Part shown: one piece after another, positions 1 through 6,934 of the stretch
Layout: each line of letters starts with the position of its first letter
Position numbering within the stretch: the first letter of the stretch is position 1
Assembly: GCA_943370145.1 (NCBI GenBank)
Contig: CALRPY020000069.1
Span: 1-23,299, forward strand
Reading direction: 5' to 3'
DNA: 23,299 bases
Source of the DNA: Ga0077536 sp943370145
GTDB taxonomy: Bacteria > Pseudomonadota > Gammaproteobacteria > Ga0077536
Notes under the pieces: generated by a model
Told to the model about the DNA's origin: nothing
The model's database searches: none
What the model saw: the letters and a program-made list of their open reading frames with translations, nothing else
Position numbers and translations under genes: made by a program

Positions 1-1
1 A

Positions 2-604
2 GCCGCGAAACCGGCCGCGGAGCCCGCTCGCCTCGCGACACCGACGCCCGACCCGGCCGCCGTGCAGCTGCGCGACAAGCCCGTCGACCCTGCCCCCGGC
101 GCGCCTGCCGAGACCGCCATCGAGGCCCGGCAGCCGGCGCCCGCCGCGCCCGCGCTACCGACCGCCTCGCAGCTCATCACGCGCTCCTTCGCGCTGGCGA
201 GCCTGAACTCCGAACTGCAGCAGAAACTCCAGACGCACGCGAAGCGCCCGCGCCAGAAATACATCTCGGCGAACACGCAGGAATACCGCTATGCGGCCTA
301 CATGGAGGCCTGGCGCGCGAAAGTCGAGCGCATCGGCAACATCAACTATCCGGACGAAGCCCGGCAGAAAAAGCTGTCCGGCGCACTCCTGCTCGACGTC
401 GCGCTGCGACCCGACGGCTCGGTGATCGAAATCCTCGTGCGGCGCTCGTCCGGCCACAAGGTGCTGGACGATGCCGCCGTGCGGATCGTCGAGCTCGCCG
501 CCCCGTTCGCGCCGTTTCCCGAGGACATCGCGCGCGAAGTCGACGTGCTGCACGTGACGCGCACCTGGAAGTTCCTGAACACGGACGAATTCGCTGCACA
601 GTAG
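2..604 (+). CDS. tonB: TonB C-terminal domain protein (energy transducer), 5' end outside window
   Basis: The reading frame is open to the left edge, so only the C-terminal 200 residues are seen; a GTG at 62 is internal rather than a credible start. The first ~55 residues are rich in Pro and Ala, as expected for the periplasm-spanning linker of TonB. The last ~100 residues fit the TonB C-terminal domain: YMEAWRAKVERIGNINYP, then LLLDVALRPDGSV and a terminal VTRTWKF strand. TonB sits in the inner membrane with ExbB/ExbD and passes proton-motive energy to outer-membrane receptors. This variant, with the YxxxWRxKVERIGNxNYP segment, is the type commonly encoded next to yqgE and downstream of gshB in Pseudomonas-like genomes. 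The N-terminal membrane anchor would lie outside the window and cannot be checked. Confidence 0.88.
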   Translation, partial: AAKPAAEPARLATPTPDPAAVQLRDKPVDPAPGAPAETAIEARQPAPAAPALPTASQLITRSFALASLNSELQQKLQTHAKRPRQKYISANTQEYRYAAYMEAWRAKVERIGNINYPDEARQKKLSGALLLDVALRPDGSVIEILVRRSSGHKVLDDAAVRIVELAAPFAPFPEDIAREVDVLHVTRTWKFLNTDEFAAQ

Positions 605-634
605 CCGCCGGCGCGGTTAATTGATCCGGCTCGC

Positions 635-664
635 TTGTCAGTGTCGCAAAGCGGAGCCGATACT
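635..664 (+). promoter_or_regulatory. Possible sigma-70 promoter for the yqgE-pyr cluster
   Basis: TTGTCA (635-640, 5/6 match to the -35 consensus) is followed after 18 nt by GATACT (659-664, 4/6 match to the -10). It lies in the 237-nt gap between tonB and yqgE, the only sizeable gap before the packed downstream genes. It would leave a leader of roughly 170 nt. The match is moderate and unproven. Confidence 0.3.
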
Positions 665-841
665 AACGCTGGTGGCCGGGCTGCGCGCCGCGCGCATGCG
701 GGTACGGGACGCCGCGACCGCCTCGTCCCTGCTGGCGCCCGGGCGCCGGACGCCATGCGCCGCGCACGCGATTGCGACGGAAACGCCGAAACGCACCACC
801 GGCCACGGGCTCGCCACTGCCAGGCGGGCCGCTTGCGAGGA

Positions 842-1411
842 ATGAACACCGCCATGCGCCTGGACCTCACCAACCAGTTCCTGATCGCGATGCCGACGCT
901 GGACGACCCTAATTTCGCCCGCACGGTGACCTATGTCTGCGCACACAACGAGGACGGCGCGATGGGCATCGTGATCAACCGTCCGCTCAGGCTGGACCTG
1001 GCCGAAGTGCTGTCGCAGATGGAGATGGAAGCCAGCGACCCGCGGATCGGCCTGCAGGTCGTCTACCAGGGCGGGCCGGTGCATCGCGACCGCGGCTTCA
1101 TCATCCACAGCCCCGCGGTCGATTTCGGCTCGACGATCAGGGTCAGCGATGACATCGCCGTCTCCACCTCGCGCGAGATCCTCTCCGCGATGTCGCGCGG
1201 CGAGGGCCCGGCCGACACGCTCGTGGCGCTCGGCTACGCGGGCTGGGGCGCGGGCCAGCTCGAGCAGGAGATCCAGCAGAACGCCTGGCTGAACGGCCCG
1301 GCCACCGCCGACATCATCTTCCGCGCCCCGCCCGAGCAGCGCTGGGAGCGGGCCGCGGCGCACCTCGGCATCGACCTCGGCTTGCTGTCCTCGGACATCG
1401 GGCACGCGTGA
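842..1411 (+). CDS. yqgE: YqgE/AlgH family protein (DUF179)
   Basis: The 189-residue product matches the usual YqgE/AlgH size. Family hallmarks are LTNQFLIAMPTLDDPNF near the N-terminus, the segment GAMGIVINRPL, YQGGPV, and LGYAGWGAGQLEQEI toward the C-terminus. The biochemical role of the family is unsettled; Pseudomonas AlgH has been linked to alginate regulation. The start is uncertain: GAGGA at 837-841 directly abuts ATG 842 and lies 12 nt before an in-frame ATG at 854, and neither spacing is ideal. A longer in-frame extension to 635 lacks family similarity. The stop overlaps the GTG of ruvX by four bases (GTGA), indicating translational coupling. The yqgE-ruvX-pyrR order is conserved in many beta- and gammaproteobacteria. 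Confidence 0.9.
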   Translation: MNTAMRLDLTNQFLIAMPTLDDPNFARTVTYVCAHNEDGAMGIVINRPLRLDLAEVLSQMEMEASDPRIGLQVVYQGGPVHRDRGFIIHSPAVDFGSTIRVSDDIAVSTSREILSAMSRGEGPADTLVALGYAGWGAGQLEQEIQQNAWLNGPATADIIFRAPPEQRWERAAAHLGIDLGLLSSDIGHA

Positions 1412-1833
1412 ACGACCGTGGCCGCACGGCGCTCTGTTTCGATTACGGCGAACGGCGCATCGGCGTCGCGGTCGGCCAGACCGTGACGCGCACCGCGAGC
1501 CCGCTGGCGACGCTGCCGGCGCGGCAGGGCACGCCCGACTGGGCGCTCGTGCAGCGCCTGTTCGACGAATGGCGACCGGATTGCGTGGTGGTCGGCATGC
1601 CGGGCACCGCGGACGGCGCTCCGCACCCGCTCGCCGAGGCGATCCTGCGCTTCGCGCGTCGGCTGGAAGGCCGCTTCAGGCTGCCGGTCTCCTTCATCGA
1701 CGAGCGCCTGTCGTCCTACGTGGCCGAGGAAGACGCGCGCGACAGCCGGCACGGCGTGGATGCCCACGCCGCGGCCCGGATCCTCGAAACCTGGCTGAGC
1801 CAGATCCCGCAAAGCACCCCGGAGCATTCATGA
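1408..1833 (+). CDS. ruvX: RuvX/YqgF, Holliday junction resolvase-like pre-16S rRNA nuclease
   Basis: This 141-residue protein has the RNase H-like fold signature of YqgF/RuvX: FDYGERRIGVAVG at residues 11-23 with the first acidic residue at D12, VVVGMP in the centre, DERLSS, and a terminal D-x-HAAARILETWL helix. The family is associated with maturation of the 16S rRNA 5' end and was earlier predicted to resolve Holliday junctions. The GTG start at 1408 overlaps the yqgE stop by four bases, and the stop overlaps the pyrR ATG by four bases, so the gene is embedded in a translationally coupled run. Length and motif spacing are normal. Confidence 0.93.
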   Translation: MNDRGRTALCFDYGERRIGVAVGQTVTRTASPLATLPARQGTPDWALVQRLFDEWRPDCVVVGMPGTADGAPHPLAEAILRFARRLEGRFRLPVSFIDERLSSYVAEEDARDSRHGVDAHAAARILETWLSQIPQSTPEHS

Positions 1834-2342
1834 AACCTGCCTTCGAGATCGACCTGCTGATAGACGAGATGGCGGTGAACCTGCGCCGCCTGCTCGACGC
1901 CGAGGAAATCCGCGAGCCGGCCATCGTCGGCATCCGCACCGGCGGCGTGTGGATCGCGGAACGCCTGCGCACGATGCTCCGCATCGCCGAGCCGCTGGGC
2001 GAGCTGAACATCGCGTTCTACCGCGACGACTTCAGCCGTATCGGCATACACCCCACCGTGGAGCCGTCGAGCCTGCCCTTCGACGTCGACAACCGCGACC
2101 TCATCCTCGTCGACGACATCCTGTACACCGGCCGCACGATCCGCGCGGCGATGAACGAGATCTTCGACTACGGCCGGCCGCGATCGATCCGCCTTGCGGT
2201 GCTGTTCGATCGCAGCGGCCGCGAGCTGCCGATCCAGGCCGACATCGTCGGCGCGCACCTGTCCTTGAAGCCGAGAGAGCATGCTAAACTCACCGGGCCC
2301 TCGCCGCTGAACCTGGAAATCCATCGCACGAAGTCATCCTAG
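1830..2342 (+). CDS. pyrR: PyrR, pyrimidine operon regulator / uracil phosphoribosyltransferase
   Basis: The 170-residue product has the type I phosphoribosyltransferase fold. The PRPP loop is clear: LILVDDILYTGRTIRAA around residues 91-107, preceded by AIVGIRTGGVWIAERL, the pyrophosphate-loop strand. In Bacillus PyrR binds pyr mRNA and also has UPRT activity; in proteobacteria the regulatory mechanism is less settled. A GGAG at 1821-1824 sits five bases before ATG 1830, which overlaps the ruvX stop (ATGA). The gene precedes pyrB by 102 bp. Its position at the head of pyrB and pyrC' supports a role in controlling them. No clear Bacillus-type PyrR-binding loop was found in the gap after it. 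Confidence 0.93.
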   Translation: MKPAFEIDLLIDEMAVNLRRLLDAEEIREPAIVGIRTGGVWIAERLRTMLRIAEPLGELNIAFYRDDFSRIGIHPTVEPSSLPFDVDNRDLILVDDILYTGRTIRAAMNEIFDYGRPRSIRLAVLFDRSGRELPIQADIVGAHLSLKPREHAKLTGPSPLNLEIHRTKSS

Positions 2343-2348
2343 ACTCGC

Positions 2349-2368
2349 GATGCGCGGCGCTGCGCATC
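2349..2368 (+). repeat. Short hairpin in the pyrR-pyrB spacer
   Basis: GATGCGC (2349-2355) and GCGCATC (2362-2368) form a perfect 7-bp stem with a 6-nt loop, seven bases after the pyrR stop. A second small palindrome, CGGCGCCG, follows at 2369-2376. No T-run follows, so it is not an intrinsic terminator. It could slow decay or act in attenuation; no function can be assigned from sequence. Confidence 0.4.
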
Positions 2369-2444
2369 CGGCGCCGCCCGCAGCTCCCGCGGCAGTGCGC
2401 CCACCTTTTCCGAGAACCACAGGCAGCACGCAAGGAGCCCCGCG

Positions 2445-3419
2445 ATGGCGACGCCGGACATCCAACTCGATGCGCACGGGCGCCTTCGCCACTTTCTCGC
2501 CATCGAAGGCCTGCCGCGCGACCTGCTGATCCAGATCCTCGACAACGCGGAGCGCTTCGCCCCCGTCGGCGACCGCGCGGTGAAGAAAGTGCCGCTCCTG
2601 CGCGGCAAGACGGTCGCGAACCTCTTCTTCGAACCCAGCACGCGCACGCGGACCACCTTCGATCTCGCGGCCAAGCGCCTGTCCGCCGACGTGCTGAACC
2701 TGAACATCGAGGCGAGTTCGACGAAAAAGGGCGAGTCGCTCGCCGACACCCTGCGCAACCTCGAGGCCATGCAGTGCGACATGTTCGTCGTGCGGCATCA
2801 CGTCAGTGGCGCGGCGGACTTCATCGCGCGCCAGGTCGCGCCGCACATCAGCGTGATCAACGGCGGCGACGGCCGCCACGAGCACCCGACGCAGGCGATG
2901 CTCGATGCCTTCACGATCCGGCGCTTCAAGGGTGGTTTCGGGCAGCTGAAGATCGCGATCGTCGGCGACGTCGCGCATTCGCGCGTGGCGCGCTCGAACA
3001 TCCAGGCCCTGCGCACCCTCGGCGTGGCGGACCTGCGGGTGGTCGGGCCCAAGACCCTGATCCCGCCCGGCATCGAGGCGATGGGGGTGACCGTCCTCGA
3101 CGATCTCGACGAGGGCATCGAGGGTGCCGACGTCGTCTACATGCTGCGGCTCCAGCAGGAGCGCATGCAGAGCGCGCTGCTGCCGAGCGCCTCGGAGTAT
3201 TTCCGCGAGTACGGCCTGACGCCCTCGCGCCTCGCCCGTGCGGCGCCTGACGCGATCGTCATGCATCCCGGCCCCATCAATCGCGGGGTGGAGATCGATT
3301 CGGTGGTCGCCGACGGCCCGCAGTCGGTGATCCTCGAACAGGTGACATTCGGCATCGCGGTGCGCATGGCGGTGATGTCGATGGTGATGGGCACCCAGGC
3401 CCAGACAGGAGCGGCCTGA
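2445..3419 (+). CDS. pyrB: Aspartate carbamoyltransferase catalytic subunit
   Basis: The 324-residue product catalyses carbamoyl phosphate plus aspartate to carbamoyl aspartate, the committed step of pyrimidine synthesis. The carbamoyl-phosphate loop STRTRTTF starts at residue 65, SSTKKGES supplies the mobile-loop lysine, and HPTQAMLD and HPGPINRGVE complete the active site. An ideal AAGGAG (2432-2437) lies 7 nt before ATG 2445. As in Pseudomonas, the chain has an N-terminal extension of about 10-15 residues relative to E. coli PyrB, and pyrC' rather than pyrI follows. This points to the class A ATCase that assembles as a PyrB-PyrC' dodecamer. Only one base separates its stop from the pyrC' start. 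Confidence 0.97.
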   Translation: MATPDIQLDAHGRLRHFLAIEGLPRDLLIQILDNAERFAPVGDRAVKKVPLLRGKTVANLFFEPSTRTRTTFDLAAKRLSADVLNLNIEASSTKKGESLADTLRNLEAMQCDMFVVRHHVSGAADFIARQVAPHISVINGGDGRHEHPTQAMLDAFTIRRFKGGFGQLKIAIVGDVAHSRVARSNIQALRTLGVADLRVVGPKTLIPPGIEAMGVTVLDDLDEGIEGADVVYMLRLQQERMQSALLPSASEYFREYGLTPSRLARAAPDAIVMHPGPINRGVEIDSVVADGPQSVILEQVTFGIAVRMAVMSMVMGTQAQTGAA

Positions 3420-3420
3420 C

Positions 3421-4707
3421 ATGCTGCGGATACGTGACGGACGCGTGATCGACCCCGCCAGCGGCCACGACGGCATCGCCGACGTCTGGGTCGACGAGGG
3501 CCACATCGTCGCCGTCGGCCGTGCGCCGCGCGGCGCCGGCAAGGCGCGGGAGATTGCCGCGAAGGGCAAGGTGGTATGCCCAGGCTTCGCCGATCCGGGC
3601 AGCCACCTGCGCGAGCCCGGCTACGAGCGCAAGGCGACGATCGCGAGCGAGACGCGCGCCGCGGTCGCCGGCGGCTTCACCACGCTGTGCTGTACGCCGG
3701 ACACCTCGCCCGTGCTCGACAATCCGTCGGTGCTCGAGCACATCCTGCACGAAGCCAACGAGGCGGCGATGGCGCGCGTCGTCTGCCTCGGCGCCCTGAC
3801 GGTCGGCCTGAACGGCGAAGTGCTGGCTGAAATGCATGCGCTGAAGGCCGCCGGCTGTGTCGGTGTCACCAACCTCGAGCGAGCCATCAAGGACACGGCG
3901 GTACTCAAGCACGCGCTGGCCTACGCCGCGAGCGCCGAACTGACGGTATTCCTTCGTCCCGAGGACTACTGGCTCGCCCGCCAGGGCAACATGCACGAGG
4001 GCCCGGTCAGCACCCGTCTCGGCGTCCCGGCGATCCCGGCCTCCGCCGAGGTGATCGCCGTGCACCGCGATCTCACGCTGCTGGCCGAGGCTGGCGCCCG
4101 CGCGCATTTCTGCCGGCTGTCGGCCGGGGACTCGATCAAGCCGATCGTCGATGCGCGACGGCATGGCCTGCCGGTGACGGCCGATGTCGCGCTGTCGAAC
4201 CTGTGTTTCACCGCGGACGACGTCGGCAGCTTCGACGCGAACTTCCACCTGCGGCCACCGTTGCGCGAGGCGCGCGATCGCGCCGCACTGCGCAAGGGCG
4301 TGAAGAGCGGCGCGATCGACGCCATCGGCGCCTATCACGAACCACACGACGCGGATGCCAAGGCCGCGCCCTTCGGCCTCACCGAGCCGGGCGTGTCGAG
4401 CTACGAAACCTTCCTGCCGGCGCTGCTCGCGCTGGTCGAGGCCGGCGCCTTCGAGCTGCCGGCCGCGCTCGCCGCCGCGAGCCTCGCGCCGCACCGGGTG
4501 CTGGGCCAGCCGGGCGGCACGCTGGCCGCCGGCGCGCCGGCGGATCTCTGCGTGTTCGATCCGGCCCTGCGCTGGGTGCCGACGGCGGCGTCGTTGCTGA
4601 GCGCCGGCAAGAATTCGCCCTACCTGGGCCAGCCCCTGACCGGCCGCGTGACGCTGACGCTCGTCGGCGGCCGCATCGTCCACGAACTCACGGGACCGCG
4701 CGCATGA
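3421..4707 (+). CDS. pyrC': PyrC', non-catalytic dihydroorotase-like subunit
   Basis: The 428-residue chain has the full amidohydrolase/dihydroorotase layout, but the metal and catalytic positions are degraded. The canonical DxHxHxR reads DPGSHLR (58-64), losing the first His. The His of HxED is Arg178 in FLRPED. The His of the HxxHxS strand is Arg231 in HFCRLS. The catalytic Asp of TDHAPH is Tyr304 in AYHEPH. It therefore should not bind the zinc centre. In Pseudomonas an equivalent dead dihydroorotase is needed for assembly of active aspartate carbamoyltransferase, with a true pyrC elsewhere; by analogy this is a structural partner of the upstream PyrB. AGGAG at 3407-3411 is 9 nt before the ATG, and the stop overlaps the next ATG (ATGA). 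Confidence 0.92.
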   Translation: MLRIRDGRVIDPASGHDGIADVWVDEGHIVAVGRAPRGAGKAREIAAKGKVVCPGFADPGSHLREPGYERKATIASETRAAVAGGFTTLCCTPDTSPVLDNPSVLEHILHEANEAAMARVVCLGALTVGLNGEVLAEMHALKAAGCVGVTNLERAIKDTAVLKHALAYAASAELTVFLRPEDYWLARQGNMHEGPVSTRLGVPAIPASAEVIAVHRDLTLLAEAGARAHFCRLSAGDSIKPIVDARRHGLPVTADVALSNLCFTADDVGSFDANFHLRPPLREARDRAALRKGVKSGAIDAIGAYHEPHDADAKAAPFGLTEPGVSSYETFLPALLALVEAGAFELPAALAAASLAPHRVLGQPGGTLAAGAPADLCVFDPALRWVPTAASLLSAGKNSPYLGQPLTGRVTLTLVGGRIVHELTGPRA

Positions 4708-5585
4708 ACGCGAACGCCAGACCCCACCGCGACACGATTGTCGTCGAGGATGCCGAACTGATCGCGAGCACCGCCCACGCGGGCGATCAGCACGTGATCC
4801 GCCTGCGCGCGCCGGAGATCGCCCGCCGCGCGCAGCCGGGCGCCTTCGTCCACCTGCGCTGCGCTCCTGCGCTGGCGATGCGGCGCCCGATGTCGATCAT
4901 GCTGGTGGACCCCACGGCCGGCACCTTCGACATCCTGTTCAAGGCACACGGCGCCGGCACCGCCGAACTCGCGGCGCGGCGCGTCGGCGAGCGCCTGAGC
5001 GTGATGGGCCCGATCGGCGTGCCGTTCAAGCTCGACGGCTACCGGCCGCGGCCGCTGCTGATCGGCGGCGGCGTCGGCATTCCCCCGATGGTCTATCTCG
5101 CCGATCACCTGCGGCGACGGAAAGACCTGACGCCTTTCGTCGTCATGGGTTCCGAGGTGCCCTTTCCGTTCAAGTCGCAGCCCTCGCGCATCCTGGTGCC
5201 CGGCATGCCCGAGGGCGCAATCGCGGCGATGCCGCTGCTCGAGGACTGGGGCGTCGCGAGCCGGCTTGCGAGCCGGCAGGGCTATGCCGGTTGCTTCGAG
5301 GGCCTCGTCACCGAACTCGCCGCGCAGTGGATCGACGCGCTTGGCGCTGCCGCGCGCGACGACATCGAAATCTTCGCCTGCGGCCCGACGCCGATGCTGA
5401 AGGCGGTGCAGGCGCTCGCCGCCCACTACGACCTGCCTGCGCAGCTGTCGCTCGAGGAATACATGGCCTGCGCGGTCGGCGGCTGTGCAGGCTGCACGGT
5501 GCGCGTGAACCTGCCGACCGGCCCCGCGATGAAGCGCGTGTGCGTGGACGGGCCGGTGTTCGACGCGGCCATCGTCGAGTTCTGA
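4704..5585 (+). CDS. PyrK-like dihydroorotate dehydrogenase electron-transfer subunit (FAD/[2Fe-2S])
   Basis: This 293-residue protein belongs to the ferredoxin-NADP reductase superfamily in its PyrK-like form. RRPMSIM (60-66) is the FAD-binding RxxS strand, LLIGGGVGIPPMVYLADHL (118-136) is the nucleotide-binding loop, and FACGPTPML (225-232) is the NAD-site CGP motif. The C-terminal cluster has four cysteines spaced C256-x4-C261-x2-C264-x15-C280, as for the PyrK [2Fe-2S] site. PyrK normally passes electrons from a class 1B PyrD to NAD+. No pyrD lies in the window, and Pseudomonas-type bacteria normally use quinone-linked class 2 PyrD, so the partner is unknown. ATG 4704 overlaps the pyrC' stop by four bases. 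A longer in-frame extension upstream lies within pyrC' and is rejected. Confidence 0.85.
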   Translation: MNANARPHRDTIVVEDAELIASTAHAGDQHVIRLRAPEIARRAQPGAFVHLRCAPALAMRRPMSIMLVDPTAGTFDILFKAHGAGTAELAARRVGERLSVMGPIGVPFKLDGYRPRPLLIGGGVGIPPMVYLADHLRRRKDLTPFVVMGSEVPFPFKSQPSRILVPGMPEGAIAAMPLLEDWGVASRLASRQGYAGCFEGLVTELAAQWIDALGAAARDDIEIFACGPTPMLKAVQALAAHYDLPAQLSLEEYMACAVGGCAGCTVRVNLPTGPAMKRVCVDGPVFDAAIVEF

Positions 5586-5594
5586 GCCGAAGAT

Positions 5595-5725
5595 CTTCGC
5601 CTCTCCCGCCCCGGGAGAGGCCGCGCGCAGCGCGGGTGAGGGTCGTCTCCGAGTGGCGCAGCGCCAGCGCAAGCCACCCTCACCCGCCGCCTTCGGCGTC
5701 GACCTCTCCCGGCACGGGAGAGGTG
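5595..5725. repeat. Nested palindromic intergenic repeat, copy 1
   Basis: This 131-bp unit contains three inverted-repeat pairs: CCTCTCCC/GGGAGAGG at 5600-5607 and 5613-5620; a central GCGGGTGAGGGT (5632-5643) with ACCCTCACCCGC (5676-5687); and another CCTCTCCC/GGGAGAGG at 5703-5710 and 5716-5723. Its reverse complement aligns almost end to end with 19774-19908. It lies just after the pyrK-like stop; a 12-bp palindrome CGAAGATCTTCG (5588-5599) overlaps its left edge. No T-run marks it as an intrinsic terminator, though its hairpins could protect the 3' end of the upstream mRNA. Confidence 0.88.
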
Positions 5726-5822
5726 AATGGTCTTGAACCTCGCGGAGGCGTCCGGTCTTGCTTGCCGCGTCGCGACCGCTCCACACTGCGGGGACCTCCC
5801 GGAGCGGAAGACGGTGGCTGCG

Positions 5823-6647
5823 ATGACAGAGGATCTCGACACCCTGCGCAATCTCGTCGACACGCTGATCGCCTTCGGCGTCGCCTACGGTTTCCAGCTT
5901 CTCGGCGCGCTGATCGTCATCTTGGTTGGCCTATGGCTGTCGCGCGCGCTCGCGCGTCTGGTCATGCGACGCTGCGAGCAACGGCGCCTCGACGTGACGC
6001 TGTCGCGTTTCCTTGCAAACGTCGTGCGCACCGTGGTGCTGGCATTCGTCGGCATCATCGCCCTCGGCAAGTTCGGCATCACGATTTCGCCGCTGATCGC
6101 CGCGCTGTCCGCCGTTGCCTTCGGTTCCTCGCTCGCGCTCGCCGGCCCACTGTCGAACTATGGCGCGGGGCTTGCGCTGATCCTCGGCCGGCCCTTCGTG
6201 GTCGGCAACACGCTCACCGTGCTCGGGCGCAGTGGCGTCGTCGAGGAAATCCGCCTCGCGGCGACCTGGCTGCGCACGGAAGACGGTGAACGCGTGATCA
6301 TTCCGAACAAGGAGATCGTCGGCCAGGTGCTGGTGAACTCCTACGCGAATCGCGTCGTCGAATTCACCGTCGGCATCGCTTACGACGAAGACCTCGAACG
6401 CACCGAATCGCTGATTCGATCGGCACTCGCCGGCTTGCCCGACGTCGTGCAGGATCCGGCGCCGCAGATCGGCCTCGAGAAATTCGGCGAGTCGGCGCTG
6501 CTGATCGCAGTGCGCTACTGGGTGCCGACTCAGCGCTACTTCGACGTGCAGTTCCAGGCCAACAAGGCGGTGCATCGCGCACTGCGGGAAGCCGGCGTGC
6601 GCATCCCCTGTCCGCAGCAGGACGTGCGCATCGTGTCGGGACTCTGA
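5823..6647 (+). CDS. MscS-type small-conductance mechanosensitive channel
   Basis: The 274-residue product is close to the 286 residues of E. coli MscS. Predicted membrane segments are ~17-40 (GFQLLGALIVILVGLWL), ~60-80 (VVRTVVLAFVGIIAL) and a Gly/Ala-rich pore helix PLIAALSAVAFGSSLALAG, followed by the beta domain (GVVEEIRLAATWLRTEDGE, IIPNKEIVG) and the cytoplasmic alpha/beta domain. These channels open under membrane tension to release solutes after osmotic downshock. I chose ATG 5823 because MTEDLDTLRNLVD resembles MscS N-termini; an in-frame ATG at 5727 would begin at the edge of the palindromic repeat and add 32 unlikely residues. No strong Shine-Dalgarno is seen. mscL is also in this window, at 10002-10406. 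Confidence 0.9.
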   Translation: MTEDLDTLRNLVDTLIAFGVAYGFQLLGALIVILVGLWLSRALARLVMRRCEQRRLDVTLSRFLANVVRTVVLAFVGIIALGKFGITISPLIAALSAVAFGSSLALAGPLSNYGAGLALILGRPFVVGNTLTVLGRSGVVEEIRLAATWLRTEDGERVIIPNKEIVGQVLVNSYANRVVEFTVGIAYDEDLERTESLIRSALAGLPDVVQDPAPQIGLEKFGESALLIAVRYWVPTQRYFDVQFQANKAVHRALREAGVRIPCPQQDVRIVSGL

Positions 6648-6651
6648 TTGG

Positions 6652-6934
6652 CCACCGGAAACACAGAGAAGAATCGGGTTGCCAGGATCCGGCTGCTGGG
6701 TGCCACCGCTGAGCAGGCGCTTGCCCTCGAGCGATCGTTCCTCTCCGTGGGCCGAAGGGCTTTCTTTGAAAAAGACCTGCGGCATCCTGTCTTGATTAAT
6801 CCTGGTTTCATGACGGCGGACGTGGAGTACGCGGAGATGAAGACGTCGGGGACCGGAGGGATGCAGCGAGCGGCAGGGCCGCCGCCCCGACCACAAGCCC
6901 ATTCCACTCTCGGTGTTCCCTGTGTTCTTGGTGG
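6652..6934. repeat. MITE-like non-coding element with imperfect terminal inverted repeats
   Basis: CCACCGGAAACACAGAGAA (6652-6670) and TTCCCTGTGTTCTTGGTGG (6916-6934) are inverted copies of each other over 19 bp with four mismatches. They bound a 283-bp stretch that starts five bases after the mscS stop. The interior holds no recognisable protein on either strand. Similar CTGTGTTC/CCGTGTTC words recur at about 8309-8339. It could be a small non-autonomous element or the remnant of a larger one. No target-site duplication was identified. Confidence 0.45.

Noticed and set aside
2265..2290. TTGAAG and TAAACT near the 3' end of pyrR as an internal pyrB promoter
   Set aside because: The spacer is only 14 nt, too short for a sigma-70 promoter, and no better -35 pairs with TAAACT.
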